Shown: positions 8,958 through 18,242, numbered from the stretch's first letter. The stretch: 64,000 nucleotides of DNA from an uncultured Lachnospiraceae bacterium (GCA_934317845.1 CAKRES010000013.1:20374-84373), one strand, 5' to 3'. A program made the numbers and translations. The notes: generated from the letters alone by a model not told the origin.

Positions 8958-9743
8958 TTAGATAATGTGCTTACTTGTTAATGCATCTACGATAATCTTA
9001 GCAGCCTCGTCTGGAGAATCTGGAACGAATTTCTCACCAGCACCCTTACGAACTTTATCAGAAGCCTTAGCGATCTTTGTAGGAGAACCATTCAAACCTA
9101 AGTTGCTGTCATCTACATCTTTCAGATCAGCTCTGCCCCATGTAGTGATCTCTGCATCACATGCATCAAAGATTCCACCCGGAGTCATGTAACGAGGATC
9201 ATTTAACTCTGCTAATGCAGTGATCAGGCAAGGTGTCTTAACCTTTAACATATGATATCCATCATCATACTGACGTTTTACAACAACGCTGTCACCATCT
9301 ACCTTGATCTCCTGTGCATAAGAGATTACAGGAAGTCCTAAATGCTCAGCAATCTGAGGTCCAACCTGTGCGGTATCACCATCAATAGCCTGACGGCCTG
9401 TGATGATAATATCATAATCAATATTTCTTAATGCACCTGCAATTGTAGTAGAAGTAGCCCAAGTATCTGCACCACCTAATACACGGTCTGTTACAAGGAT
9501 ACCATTATCAGCACCCATAGCCATAGCCTCACGCAGAACATCTGCAGCCTTTGGAAGACCCATGGTCAATACGGTAACTTCTGCACCGAACTCATCTTTT
9601 AATCTTAATGCTGCCTCTAAACCAGCTTTGTCATCCGGATTCATAATTGTAAGCATAGCAGCTCTATTTAATGTACCATCTGGGTTAAACTGTACGCCAC
9701 CCTTAGTATCTGGCACCTGTTTTACACAAACAACGACTTTCAC
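8958..9743 (-). CDS. etfB: Electron transfer flavoprotein, beta subunit
   Basis: This is the partner of EtfA in the bifurcating Etf-Bcd complex; in such complexes the beta subunit carries the flavin at which NADH is oxidised. The 261-residue protein has the family N-terminus MKVVVCVKQVPDT. It also has VLTMGLPKAADVLREAMAMG and DIIITGRQAIDGDTAQVGP, which are typical of EtfB nucleotide-binding loops. The start is GTG at 9743, supported by AGGAGGT eight bases upstream. It lies 17 bp after bcd and 17 bp before etfA, a tight unit suited to equal subunit supply. Confidence 0.95.
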   Translation of the reverse strand: MKVVVCVKQVPDTKGGVQFNPDGTLNRAAMLTIMNPDDKAGLEAALRLKDEFGAEVTVLTMGLPKAADVLREAMAMGADNGILVTDRVLGGADTWATSTTIAGALRNIDYDIIITGRQAIDGDTAQVGPQIAEHLGLPVISYAQEIKVDGDSVVVKRQYDDGYHMLKVKTPCLITALAELNDPRYMTPGGIFDACDAEITTWGRADLKDVDDSNLGLNGSPTKIAKASDKVRKGAGEKFVPDSPDEAAKIIVDALTSKHII

Positions 9744-9760
9744 GATACGTACCTCCTAAA

Positions 9761-10927
9761 TTATTTTAAAATGTTTGCTGAAATTACCATACGCTGAACC
9801 TCTGAAGTTCCCTCGTAAATCTCAGTAATCTTAGCATCACGCATCATACGCTCAACATCATACTCTTTGATGTATCCGTAACCACCGTGTAACTGTACAC
9901 ACTTCGTTGTAACTTCCATAGCAACCTCTGCTGCGCAAAGTTTTGCCATAGCAGCCTCTACAGAGTAAGAAACCTTCGCACCATTCTGGTACTCACCCTT
10001 CTTACAAGCAGCTTTGTATACTAACATCTTAGCAGCTTCAATCTTAGTTGCTAAGTCAGCTAAAACAAACTGTGTATTCTGGAACTGTGCAATAGAACGA
10101 CCAAACTGCTTACGCTCTTTTACATAGTTTACTGTTGTCTCTAATGCACCCTCAGCAATACCAAGAGCCTGAGCAGCGATACCGATACGACCACCATCCA
10201 GTGTGTGCATAGCAATACCAAATCCTTTACCCTTCTGTCCTAATAAGTTCTCCTTAGGGATACGACAGTCAGTAAAGATCAGCTCATAAGTAGAAGAACC
10301 ACAGATACCCATCTTGTTCTCCTTGGTTCCGAATGTGAAGCCTGGAGTATCTTTCTCTACGATAAATGCAGAGATCTCTTTCTGCATACGTCCACGTTTC
10401 TCAATCTTACCGGTTACAGCGATCACGATATAAACATCTGCTTCTTTACCATTAGTGATGAAGCACTTAGATCCGTTCAGTACCCACTCGTCGCCATCTA
10501 AAACAGCCTTTGTCTGCTGTCCCTGTGCGTCAGTACCAGCACCTGGCTCAGTCAGACCAAATGCACCTAACTTCTTACCGGAAGCTAAATCTGGTAAATA
10601 TTTCTCTTTCTGCTCCTTGGTACCAAATGTCTGAATTGGATCGATGCAAAGAGAGGTATGTGCAGATACAATAACACCAGTTGTACCGCAAACCTTTGAT
10701 AACTCCTCTACACACATAGCGTATGTTAAAGGATCACAACCCTGTCCACCAAACTCTTTTGGTACAGGAATACCCATAAATCCAGCTTTTGCCATCTTCT
10801 CAACAGTCTCTCTTGGGAATCTATGCTCCTCATCGATTTCCTGAGCAAGTGGCTTAACTTCGTTCTCAGCGAACTCTCTGAAAAGAGTCTGTGCCATTTC
10901 ATGTTTCTTACTTAAAGTGAAATCCAT
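9761..10927 (-). CDS. bcd: Butyryl-CoA dehydrogenase
   Basis: A FAD-dependent acyl-CoA dehydrogenase that here works as crotonyl-CoA reductase to make butyryl-CoA, with electrons from EtfAB. The 388-residue protein has the standard three-domain order. FAD and substrate motifs include FGLTEPGAGTDAQG (about residue 125) and CFITNGKEADVYIV. The helical C-terminal domain has QLHGGYGYIKEYDVERMMRD. The catalytic glutamate is in YEGTSEVQRMVI. It is the fourth gene of the operon, with AGGAGGAAA upstream of the ATG. Confidence 0.96.
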   Translation of the reverse strand: MDFTLSKKHEMAQTLFREFAENEVKPLAQEIDEEHRFPRETVEKMAKAGFMGIPVPKEFGGQGCDPLTYAMCVEELSKVCGTTGVIVSAHTSLCIDPIQTFGTKEQKEKYLPDLASGKKLGAFGLTEPGAGTDAQGQQTKAVLDGDEWVLNGSKCFITNGKEADVYIVIAVTGKIEKRGRMQKEISAFIVEKDTPGFTFGTKENKMGICGSSTYELIFTDCRIPKENLLGQKGKGFGIAMHTLDGGRIGIAAQALGIAEGALETTVNYVKERKQFGRSIAQFQNTQFVLADLATKIEAAKMLVYKAACKKGEYQNGAKVSYSVEAAMAKLCAAEVAMEVTTKCVQLHGGYGYIKEYDVERMMRDAKITEIYEGTSEVQRMVISANILK

Positions 10928-10991
10928 TTTGTATATTTCCTCCTATAAAAATGATATTGGATCAAATCCTTATCAATCCACCTGATCTCAA

Positions 10992-11864
10992 TTACTGAGC
11001 ATCTACTGGTGTCTTTGTGCGGTCAGCATTGTATACATAGAAACCTTTACCGCTCTTGCAGCCTAAGTTACCACCACGAACCATCTTGCGGATCAATGGA
11101 CATGCACGATACTTGCTGTCGCCAGTCTCTGCATATAATACATCCATAATAGCCAGACAGATATCAAGACCAACGAAATCACCTAACTCTAAAGGTCCCA
11201 TTGGATGATTTGCACCAAGTTTCATAGCAGCATCGATACCGGCTATGTCAGAAACACCTTCCATCTTGATGAAAGCAGCTTCGTTGATCATTGGGATCAA
11301 AATACGGTTTACTACGAAACCAGCAGCTTCATTTACCTGAACAGGAGTCTTGCCAATCTCTTTTGCGATTGCAACGATCTTGTCTACTGTCTCCTGAGGA
11401 GTGTTCACACCAGCGATAACCTCAACTAATTTCATACGGTCAGCAGGGTTAAAGAAGTGCATACCGATCATAGGACGTGTTAAACCGTTACCGATCTCTG
11501 TGATAGAAAGACTGGATGTATTAGAAGCAAAAACACACTCTGGCTTACAGATCTTATCTAACTCACCAAATGTATCTTTCTTCACTTTCATATCCTCAAA
11601 TGCAGCCTCTACAACTAAGTCACAGTCTGCACAAAGGTCTTCCTTCAAACCAGTTGTAATACTGTTAAGAATTCCGTCAACCTTCTCCTGAGTCATCTTT
11701 CCTTTTTCTACAAGTCTTGCATAACCTTTTGCAATCTTGTCCTTTCCACCGTCAGCCCACTCCTGCTTGATATCGCAGAGTGCAACTTCGTAGCCATCAA
11801 CCATAGCAAATGCTTTCGCAATACCCTGGCCCATAGTACCTGCGCCAATTACGCCTACCTTCAT
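10992..11864 (-). CDS. hbd: 3-hydroxybutyryl-CoA dehydrogenase
   Basis: It reduces acetoacetyl-CoA to 3-hydroxybutyryl-CoA with NAD(P)H. The 290-residue protein begins with the Rossmann loop VGVIGAGTMGQGIA. The catalytic histidine lies in GMHFFNPADRMKLVEV, the conserved glutamate region is VVEAAFEDM, and GPLELGDFVGLD marks the C-terminal dimer domain. The ATG has AGGAGGATG ahead of it. It is separated from crt by 97 bp containing an imperfect hairpin and is followed 64 bp later by bcd. Confidence 0.96.
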   Translation of the reverse strand: MKVGVIGAGTMGQGIAKAFAMVDGYEVALCDIKQEWADGGKDKIAKGYARLVEKGKMTQEKVDGILNSITTGLKEDLCADCDLVVEAAFEDMKVKKDTFGELDKICKPECVFASNTSSLSITEIGNGLTRPMIGMHFFNPADRMKLVEVIAGVNTPQETVDKIVAIAKEIGKTPVQVNEAAGFVVNRILIPMINEAAFIKMEGVSDIAGIDAAMKLGANHPMGPLELGDFVGLDICLAIMDVLYAETGDSKYRACPLIRKMVRGGNLGCKSGKGFYVYNADRTKTPVDAQ

Positions 11865-11901
11865 GTTTTCATCCTCCTATTTTTTATTTTGTAAATTTCA
11901 C

Positions 11902-11938
11902 ACACAGGAGGGATACGTGGATATCCCTTCCTCTGTGA
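11902..11938 (-). promoter_or_regulatory. Intercistronic stem-loop between crt and hbd
   Basis: CACAGGAGGGATA and TATCCCTTCCTCTGTG pair imperfectly around CGTGGA. There is no strong T-tract, so it reads more like an mRNA processing or stability element than a terminator. Confidence 0.5.
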
Positions 11939-11961
11939 TAAAATCAACGTAACACAAACAA

Positions 11962-12750
11962 TTATTTGTTCTTAAAGTCTACGACTTTTACTTTCTGCTC
12001 TTTTGGAGCTAAGAAATTGCCCATTCCGGCCTTCTGGTCTTCTGTCTCGAAACAGTCACCGAATAATTTCTCCTCGATCACGATAGCCTGATCCATATCT
12101 ACCTGAAGTCCGTCATTGATTGCCTTTTTGCAGTTTCTGACTGCGATCGGAGCCTGCTTTGCAATGCCCTGTGCTAATTTCTTAGCAGCATCTAAAAGCT
12201 CCTCTAATGGGTATACGGCATTGACTAAACCAATGCGGTATGCCTCGTCTGCTTTAATGTTGCGAGCCGTGTAGATCATCTGCTTTGCCATACCGGCACC
12301 TACCAAACGAGCCAGTCTCTGTGTTCCGCCAAATCCAGGGGTAATACCAAGACCAACCTCAGGCTGACCAAATACAGCGTTCTCTGAACAGATGCGGATA
12401 TCACAGCTCATGCTGATCTCACATCCACCACCGAGTGCAAAACCATTCACTGCAACGATTACTGGAATTGGGAATGTTTCGATCTTACGGAATACATCAT
12501 TTCCCTTTTTACCAAATGCCTCTCCTTCTGCTTTGGTAAGAGTAGACATCTCTCCAATATCTGCTCCGGCAACAAAAGATTTCTCTCCGGCACCAGTTAA
12601 GATCAATGCTCTGGTCGCATCTAAATCTACGGCATCTAAAGTCTCATTTAACTCATCTAATACCTGTGAGTTTAATGCGTTTAATGCTTTTGGACGATTG
12701 ATGGTAATCACACCTACAAAACCATCCTGCTCATATGTGATAAATTCCAT
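11962..12750 (-). CDS. crt: 3-hydroxybutyryl-CoA dehydratase (crotonase)
   Basis: It dehydrates 3-hydroxybutyryl-CoA to crotonyl-CoA. The 262-residue enoyl-CoA hydratase family member has the oxyanion loop in KSFVAGADIGEM (about residue 66) and FALGGGCEISMSCDI. The two acidic catalytic positions appear in the segments GGGCEIS and QPEVGLGITPGFGGTQRL. The ribosome site is AAAAGGAGAA. It is second in the operon, with stem-loops in the gaps on both sides. Confidence 0.95.
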   Translation of the reverse strand: MEFITYEQDGFVGVITINRPKALNALNSQVLDELNETLDAVDLDATRALILTGAGEKSFVAGADIGEMSTLTKAEGEAFGKKGNDVFRKIETFPIPVIVAVNGFALGGGCEISMSCDIRICSENAVFGQPEVGLGITPGFGGTQRLARLVGAGMAKQMIYTARNIKADEAYRIGLVNAVYPLEELLDAAKKLAQGIAKQAPIAVRNCKKAINDGLQVDMDQAIVIEEKLFGDCFETEDQKAGMGNFLAPKEQKVKVVDFKNK

Positions 12751-12771
12751 GATATTCTCCTTTTACATAAA

Positions 12772-12800
12772 TTCATCTGCGGAAAGATCCCGCAGATGAA
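12772..12800 (-). promoter_or_regulatory. Intercistronic stem-loop between thl and crt
   Basis: TTCATCTGCGG and CCGCAGATGAA form a perfect 11-bp stem around a 7-base loop. No T-tract follows in the transcription direction. It sits between the thl stop and the crt ribosome site. Confidence 0.6.
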
Positions 12801-12811
12801 AAACTTCCCAA

Positions 12812-13993
12812 TTAGTCTCTCTTAACGATAGTAGAGCATCCCATACCGCCACCGATACATAAGGTTGCTAAACCAGTCTTTGCATCTTTCTTCTGCATCT
12901 CATGAAGCAGAGTTACTAAGATACGGCATCCGGAAGCTCCAACAGGATGTCCTAATGCGATCGCACCACCGTTTGGATTCAACTGCTCATCTGTGAAACC
13001 TAAGTCTCTCTGTACAGCGATAGACTGTGCAGCAAATGCCTCATTTGCCTCGATGATATCGAACTGATCGATCGTCATTCCGGTCTTAGCTAATACTTTC
13101 TTTGTAGAAGCAACAGGACCTACACCCATGATAGAAGGATCTACTCCGCCTAATGCTCCTGCAACGAATGTAGCCATTGGAGTAACGCCTAACTCTTTTG
13201 CTTTCTCCTCGCTCATAACAACGATTGCTGCAGCACCATCATTGATTCCTGAAGAGTTTGCTGCTGTTACGATACCGTCTTTCTTAAATGCAGGACGTAA
13301 CTTTGCAATGCTCTCAGCAGTTGTTCCAGGACGTGGACCCTCATCAGTATCAAAGATAACAGTCTCTTTTTTCTTCTTAACTTCAACAGGAACGATCTCA
13401 TCTTTGAATGCACCAGATTCTACTGCTGCTGCTGCCTTCTGCTGGCTCTTTGCAGCAAATGCATCTAATTCTTCTCTTGTGATACCATATTTTTCACATA
13501 CGTTCTCTGCTGTGATACCCATGTGGTAATCGTTGAATGCATCCCATAATGCATCATTCACCATGGTATCAACCATTGTGTTGTTACCCATTCTGTAACC
13601 AAAACGAGCCTGCTTTAATGCATATGGAGCCATAGACATGTTCTCCATACCACCAGCTACAACGATGTCAGCATCGCCAGCCTGGATCATCTGAGCAGCC
13701 ATGTTTACACAGTTCAGACCAGAACCACATACTACGTTTACAGTGACAGCAGGAGTCTCAATAGGAAGACCTGCTTTTAAAGACGCCTGACGTGCAACGT
13801 TCTGTCCAAGACCAGCCTGGATAACGCATCCCATGTATACATGGTCAACCTGGTCAGCAGGTACACCAGCACGGTTTAATGCTTCCTTGATCACGATAGA
13901 ACCTAATACTGGAGCTGGAGTTGTGCTTAATCCTCCACCCATAGTTCCGATGGCTGTACGACATGCGCCAGCTAAAACAACTTTCTTTGACAT
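12812..13993 (-). CDS. thl: Acetyl-CoA acetyltransferase (thiolase)
   Basis: It condenses two acetyl-CoA to acetoacetyl-CoA, the entry reaction of butyrate synthesis. The 393-residue biosynthetic thiolase has the acyl-accepting cysteine in NVVCGSGLNCV (about residue 88), the histidine in GGAIALGHPVGASGCRI, and the second cysteine in CIGGGMGCSTIV. The ATG at 13993 is preferred over an upstream in-frame ATG because GGAGGAA precedes it by seven bases and the length then matches the family. It is the first gene of the six-gene operon and carries the operon promoter upstream. Confidence 0.96.
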   Translation of the reverse strand: MSKKVVLAGACRTAIGTMGGGLSTTPAPVLGSIVIKEALNRAGVPADQVDHVYMGCVIQAGLGQNVARQASLKAGLPIETPAVTVNVVCGSGLNCVNMAAQMIQAGDADIVVAGGMENMSMAPYALKQARFGYRMGNNTMVDTMVNDALWDAFNDYHMGITAENVCEKYGITREELDAFAAKSQQKAAAAVESGAFKDEIVPVEVKKKKETVIFDTDEGPRPGTTAESIAKLRPAFKKDGIVTAANSSGINDGAAAIVVMSEEKAKELGVTPMATFVAGALGGVDPSIMGVGPVASTKKVLAKTGMTIDQFDIIEANEAFAAQSIAVQRDLGFTDEQLNPNGGAIALGHPVGASGCRILVTLLHEMQKKDAKTGLATLCIGGGMGCSTIVKRD

Positions 13994-14077
13994 AATATGT
14001 TTCCTCCATTTTATAAATATGTTTTGGTAAAAATGCACAATAGATAAAAATGTACACTCTCACCCTAGTATGTACCC

Positions 14078-14106
14078 ATTTTATCATAATTGGATTTGCA
14101 TTGCAA
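14078..14106 (-). promoter_or_regulatory. Promoter of the thl-crt-hbd-bcd-etfBA operon
   Basis: On the minus strand TTGCAA (14106-14101) and TAAAAT (14083-14078) are 17 bp apart. The predicted leader is about 80 bases. No Rex-type operator was recognised by eye. Confidence 0.65.
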
Positions 14107-14184
14107 CCTCAAATTGATAAATTTTTAACATAGTTTTTCAGTTTGTATCTGCCCCATTTTTTGTATATATTTACCACAATACGT

Positions 14185-14216
14185 AAAAAGGAAACCCACT
14201 TTCGGGTTTCCTTTTT
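14185..14216 (-). terminator. Terminator of pnp
   Basis: AAAAAGGAAACCC and GGGTTTCCTTTTT form a 13-bp stem with a 6-base loop just past the pnp stop. On the minus strand the T run is part of the stem. Confidence 0.75.
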
Positions 14217-14224
14217 GTTTTTTA

Positions 14225-16309
14225 TTACTGGGCATCCTTAAGGCTTAAGTTAATACGGCCCATCTTGTCTACCTCTAATACCTTTACGCGTACTACATCA
14301 CCGATGTTTACTACGTCTTCTACTTTTTCTACACGCTCATTTGCCAGCTTGGAAATATGGATCATACCATCCTTATTTGGTGCAAGCTCTACAAACGCAC
14401 CGAAGTTCATGATACGGACTACCTTGCCTTCATAGATCTGACCAACCTCGATCGGATCTACAATGGAGCGGATGATCTTCATCGCTTTGTCCATCATTTC
14501 CTGCTCGATACCGCAGATGAATACCATACCTTCGTCGTTGATATCGATCTTCACACCAGTCTCATCAATGATCTTGTTGATCGTCTTACCACGCTGTCCA
14601 ATGATCTCGCTGATCTTGTCCGGATCTACCTTTGTCTGAATGATCTTTGGTGCCAGCTCTCCTACGTGATCTCTTGGCTCGCTGATCGCATTTGACATAC
14701 AGGTATCCATAATGAAGTTACGTGCCTCATGTGCTCTTCTGATTGCTTCTTCTACGATTGGACGAGTCAGACCATGGATCTTAATATCCATCTGGATCGC
14801 ACTGATTCCCTCATGGGTACCGGTTACCTTAAAGTCCATATCACCGAAGAAATCCTCTAAGCCCTGAATATCGGTAAGTACCAGATAATCATCATCGGTA
14901 TCTCCGGTTACCAGACCGCAGGAAATACCAGCTACCATATCCTTTAACGGAACACCGGCAGCCATCAATGACATACAAGAAGAACAGGTAGATGCCATGG
15001 AAGTAGAACCATTGGACTCAAAAGTCTCTGATACGGAACGGATCGCATACGGGAACTCTTCTTCACTTGGAAGTACCGGAAGAAGCGCACGCTCTGCCAA
15101 TGCACCATGACCGATCTCACGACGTCCCGGTCCACGGGATGGTTTTGTCTCACCTACAGAATAAGATGGGAAGTTATAGTGATGCATATAACGTTTGCTT
15201 GTCACATTCTCATCTAAACCGTCGATCTTCTGGATCTCAGAAAGTGGAGCCAGTGTTACCACGTTACAGATCTGTGTCTGACCACGGGTAAACATTGCAG
15301 AACCATGTACTCTTGGGATCAGGTCAACCTCTGCTGCCAGTGGACGGATCTGATCGATCGCACGACCGTCCGGACGCTTGTGGTCTTTTAAGATCATCTT
15401 ACGAACGGTCTTTTTCTGATACTGATATACTGCCTCACCGAGTACGGCAAGCCATTCTTCTTTTTCTGCAAATGCTTCTTCAAATTTGGCTGTGATCTCT
15501 CTGATATTCTCCTCACGCACCTGCTTCTCATCTGTGAAGACTGCCTCTTCCATCTGTTCCGGTGTTACGATCTCGCGCATTGCCGCAAACATTTCCTCTG
15601 GAATAGCACAACTTTCATACGTGTGTTTTGGTTTTCCAACCTCTGCTACGATGCTGTCAATAAATTCAATGATCGTCTGGTTGACATCATGACAGCGGTA
15701 AATAGCTTCGATCATCTTCTCATCAGAGATCAGGTTAGCACCTGCCTCGATCATGATAACTTTTTCTCTGGTAGAGGCAACGGTCAGCTTTAAGTCCCCC
15801 TTATCCCATTCTTCCTGAGAAGGATTTACGATAAACTCACCATCGATCATACCCATCTGTGTCATGGCACATGGACCATCAAATGGAATGTCGGAAATGC
15901 AGGTTGCGATCGCAGATCCTAACATACCAACTAACTCCGGGCGGCAGGCTGGATCCACACTCATTACCATGTTGTTCAGAGTGACATCATTACGGTAATC
16001 TTTTGGAAATAACGGACGCATCGGACGGTCGATCACACGGGCGGTCAATACAGAGTTCTCGCTTGCCTTACCCTCACGCTTGTTAAATCCTCCAGGAATC
16101 TTACCTACAGAATACATCTTCTCCTCAAATTCCACGCTGAGCGGGAAGAAGTCGATTCCATCTCTTGGCTTATCGGATGCGGTTGCGGTAGAAAGTACTG
16201 TCGTATCACCATAATGCATAAAAGCACATCCATTTGCCTGCTTACCAACACGACCTACATCAACAGTCAGTGTTCTTCCGGCAAGTTCCATACTAAAACT
16301 TTTGTACAT
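14225..16309 (-). CDS. pnp: Polyribonucleotide nucleotidyltransferase
   Basis: A trimeric 3'-5' phosphorolytic exoribonuclease of mRNA decay. The 694-residue protein has two RNase PH-like cores (about residues 1-210 and 300-530) joined by a helical domain. KH (VDPDKISEIIGQRGKTINKI) and S1 (GQIYEGKVVRIMNFGAFVEL) domains follow. The catalytic-side motif MASTCSSCMSLMAAGVPL is in the second core. The ATG at 16309 follows AGGAGAACAGT and gives the family's usual length. It has its own promoter and a leader of about 180 bases with stem-loops. In many Firmicutes pnp directly follows rpsO; here aroD and a patatin gene lie between. Confidence 0.97.
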   Translation of the reverse strand: MYKSFSMELAGRTLTVDVGRVGKQANGCAFMHYGDTTVLSTATASDKPRDGIDFFPLSVEFEEKMYSVGKIPGGFNKREGKASENSVLTARVIDRPMRPLFPKDYRNDVTLNNMVMSVDPACRPELVGMLGSAIATCISDIPFDGPCAMTQMGMIDGEFIVNPSQEEWDKGDLKLTVASTREKVIMIEAGANLISDEKMIEAIYRCHDVNQTIIEFIDSIVAEVGKPKHTYESCAIPEEMFAAMREIVTPEQMEEAVFTDEKQVREENIREITAKFEEAFAEKEEWLAVLGEAVYQYQKKTVRKMILKDHKRPDGRAIDQIRPLAAEVDLIPRVHGSAMFTRGQTQICNVVTLAPLSEIQKIDGLDENVTSKRYMHHYNFPSYSVGETKPSRGPGRREIGHGALAERALLPVLPSEEEFPYAIRSVSETFESNGSTSMASTCSSCMSLMAAGVPLKDMVAGISCGLVTGDTDDDYLVLTDIQGLEDFFGDMDFKVTGTHEGISAIQMDIKIHGLTRPIVEEAIRRAHEARNFIMDTCMSNAISEPRDHVGELAPKIIQTKVDPDKISEIIGQRGKTINKIIDETGVKIDINDEGMVFICGIEQEMMDKAMKIIRSIVDPIEVGQIYEGKVVRIMNFGAFVELAPNKDGMIHISKLANERVEKVEDVVNIGDVVRVKVLEVDKMGRINLSLKDAQ

Positions 16310-16402
16310 ACTGTTCTCCTTTTCCGGGCTTTGCCCATTCATTTTGTCTTATCAGGTATCACACCTGGTCATCGCGGGCATATTACACCGAAACAACTCA
16401 TC

Positions 16403-16435
16403 AGCAGACAGCATTTTATGCCCGTTCTGTCTGCT
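16403..16435 (-). promoter_or_regulatory. Stem-loop in the pnp 5' leader
   Basis: AGCAGACAG and CTGTCTGCT form a 9-bp stem around a 15-base loop, about 95 bases before the start codon. PNPase genes are often autoregulated through RNase III-cleaved leader hairpins; this is a candidate for that role by position only. Confidence 0.4.
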
Positions 16436-16473
16436 CATAAGAAGTCTCGGCCTTCGTGCATGAAACATGCAAA

Positions 16474-16524
16474 ACAAAAAATACCCACATTTCGTATTAT
16501 TATAACACTATTATGTAGGTATTT
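16474..16524 (-). terminator. Terminator after aroD
   Basis: AAATACCTACAT pairs with ATGTGGGTATTT (one G-U pair) across a 22-base loop, followed by TTTGTTTTG. It lies about 40 bp past the aroD stop and contains the -10 of the pnp promoter. Confidence 0.6.
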
Positions 16525-16527
16525 CCA
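16499..16527 (-). promoter_or_regulatory. Promoter of pnp
   Basis: TGGAAA (16527-16522) and TATAAT (16504-16499) are 17 bp apart on the minus strand. The -10 lies in the loop of the aroD terminator hairpin, so termination and re-initiation overlap. Confidence 0.55.
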
Positions 16528-16564
16528 CTATATTTTCTATGCTTTTTATATTTTTCCATCCGCA

Positions 16565-17317
16565 TTACTGGGTCAGTGTAAGCACTTCCCGGAGTGTTTC
16601 AATCTCCACCTGTCCCGGTGCCGACTGTCTGGCTACGCTGGCAAAGGTCAGGCTGTTGCCAAACAAGCCACCGGAAAGGCGGCTGATCACACCAAGCTTT
16701 CCCATCGCCATCGTAATGATAGGGGTGTCGGCATGCTCCATTTTCATCTGCATCGTCACATTCAGCAAACGCATGACATCCTCCGGCTGCTTCGGCATTA
16801 CAGCAAGCTTTGCAATATCTGCCCCCGCCTGCTGCATTCCGGTCAACAGTCGCAGCATTTTTTCTTTGGATGGAGTTCCTTCAAAATGATGGTTGGAACC
16901 GATAACCACCATCCCTTTCTCCCTCAGTGTTCGGATCAATGTCGAAGTTTCATCCTCATCTTTATACACCTCAACATCTACTGCATCCACATATCCGGTA
17001 TCTGCCACAAATTCCAATAGTTCTGCGTATTCCTCATAGGAGATCGTTTTTTCTCCGCCCTCCTCTTTCGTGCGAAAGGTAAATAAAAGAGCAGTATCTC
17101 CCATACAATCACGCACCATTTTTAAGACTTCTTTTAAACGTGCTTTTTCCCGCACTGCCTCAAAATGATCTCCTCGGAATTCCACCATATCCGGCTCATG
17201 CTTTTGGATGGCTGCAAGCTGCGTCTCCAGCTGCGTACGATGCTGTCCCACAAGTGGTACACAGATCTTTGCCTGCTCATCCCCCAGATTCAGATTTCTT
17301 ACCTTCACTATACTCAT
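16565..17317 (-). CDS. aroD: 3-dehydroquinate dehydratase, type I
   Basis: Third step of the shikimate pathway: 3-dehydroquinate to 3-dehydroshikimate through a Schiff base. The 250-residue TIM-barrel protein shows VEFRGDHFE (substrate-binding Glu/Arg), the catalytic histidine in VVIGSNHHFEGTPS and the Schiff-base lysine in DIAKLAVMPK. The ATG at 17317 follows AAAGGTGAAGAT. An upstream in-frame ATG would overlap the patatin gene and is not used. It lies 22 bp after the patatin gene, probably co-transcribed. Confidence 0.94.
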   Translation of the reverse strand: MSIVKVRNLNLGDEQAKICVPLVGQHRTQLETQLAAIQKHEPDMVEFRGDHFEAVREKARLKEVLKMVRDCMGDTALLFTFRTKEEGGEKTISYEEYAELLEFVADTGYVDAVDVEVYKDEDETSTLIRTLREKGMVVIGSNHHFEGTPSKEKMLRLLTGMQQAGADIAKLAVMPKQPEDVMRLLNVTMQMKMEHADTPIITMAMGKLGVISRLSGGLFGNSLTFASVARQSAPGQVEIETLREVLTLTQ

Positions 17318-17339
17318 ATCTTCACCTTTATCTTCTGTT

Positions 17340-18191
17340 TTATTGTTCCATATATTGAAGCAGCTTCTCATAGGATTCTTTTGCATCCTGATAGCCCTGT
17401 CTGCAAAGTGCTCTTAACGCATCCTTATTTTTCTCCAGCCGACCGACTGTGACAGGCTCCTTTGGACGGATGACAAACAATCGTCCTGCTTCTTCCTCTT
17501 CCCGGATAAATGCAAGTGTTTCATTGTACTGCTCCGGTCGCTCCTCCATCGTTTTCACAAAATCAGGATAGTTGTGGTAAGCAAGCTTTACAAGCGGCAT
17601 CGTGCTCTCCTGTGATTTACGATAAGTCACATCTCTTGTCAGCACCACCACATTTTTCTCATTTCCTATTTCGATGGAATGTTTGATCGGGATCGCATCT
17701 GCAATACCGCCATCCATATAATGTTTTCCATCGATCTCTACCATTTTTGCAACCAATGGCAAGCATCCGGATGCCCAGATCCATTCCATATCTTCCCGCA
17801 TATGTTCCATCTTCTTATATACTGCCTGTCCACTTTCACACTCCGTCACAACAGAATAGAAGTTCATCGGATTGGCATCTGCGGCTTCATAATCGTAAGG
17901 AACAAGCTGATCCGGCACAGTCTGCATATGAAATTTCTTGTCAAAAAAATTACCGGTAAGCAAAAGTGCCATCGGAGAAGCATACTGCTTTGTATCCAAG
18001 TAGCGCATTACGATCTTTAATGCCCGTTTCCGTTGTTTGGAATAATAACTACAGCCATGGCTTGCGCCTGCCGATACTCCGAAACAGTCCTTAAAATAAA
18101 GTCCCTGTTCCATAAAATAATCCAGAACACCGACCGTATACAGTCCTCGCATACCGCCACCTTCTAAAATCAATCCACCATTTAACATCAT
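17340..18191 (-). CDS. Patatin-like phospholipase family protein
   Basis: The 283-residue protein has the patatin catalytic set: oxyanion loop LEGGGMRGLYTVGVLDYF at the N-terminus, nucleophile elbow GVSAGASHG (Ser about residue 42) and the dyad aspartate in MDGGIADAIPI. It lacks a signal peptide and obvious membrane helices, so it is probably a cytoplasmic lipid acyl hydrolase; the substrate is unknown. The ATG at 18191 follows AGGGGTGG. It begins 30 bp beyond the rpsO terminator and is followed by aroD, so these two may form a small unit read through from rpsO or from an unseen promoter. Confidence 0.88.
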   Translation of the reverse strand: MMLNGGLILEGGGMRGLYTVGVLDYFMEQGLYFKDCFGVSAGASHGCSYYSKQRKRALKIVMRYLDTKQYASPMALLLTGNFFDKKFHMQTVPDQLVPYDYEAADANPMNFYSVVTECESGQAVYKKMEHMREDMEWIWASGCLPLVAKMVEIDGKHYMDGGIADAIPIKHSIEIGNEKNVVVLTRDVTYRKSQESTMPLVKLAYHNYPDFVKTMEERPEQYNETLAFIREEEEAGRLFVIRPKEPVTVGRLEKNKDALRALCRQGYQDAKESYEKLLQYMEQ

Positions 18192-18220
18192 AACTACCAC
18201 CCCTTTTACCTAAAAGATAA

Positions 18221-18242
18221 GGAAGCCGATCTCTCGGCTTCC
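18221..18242 (-). terminator. Terminator after rpsO
   Basis: GGAAGCCGA and TCGGCTTCC form a 9-bp stem with a 4-base loop, followed on the minus strand by TTATCTTTTA. Confidence 0.7.
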
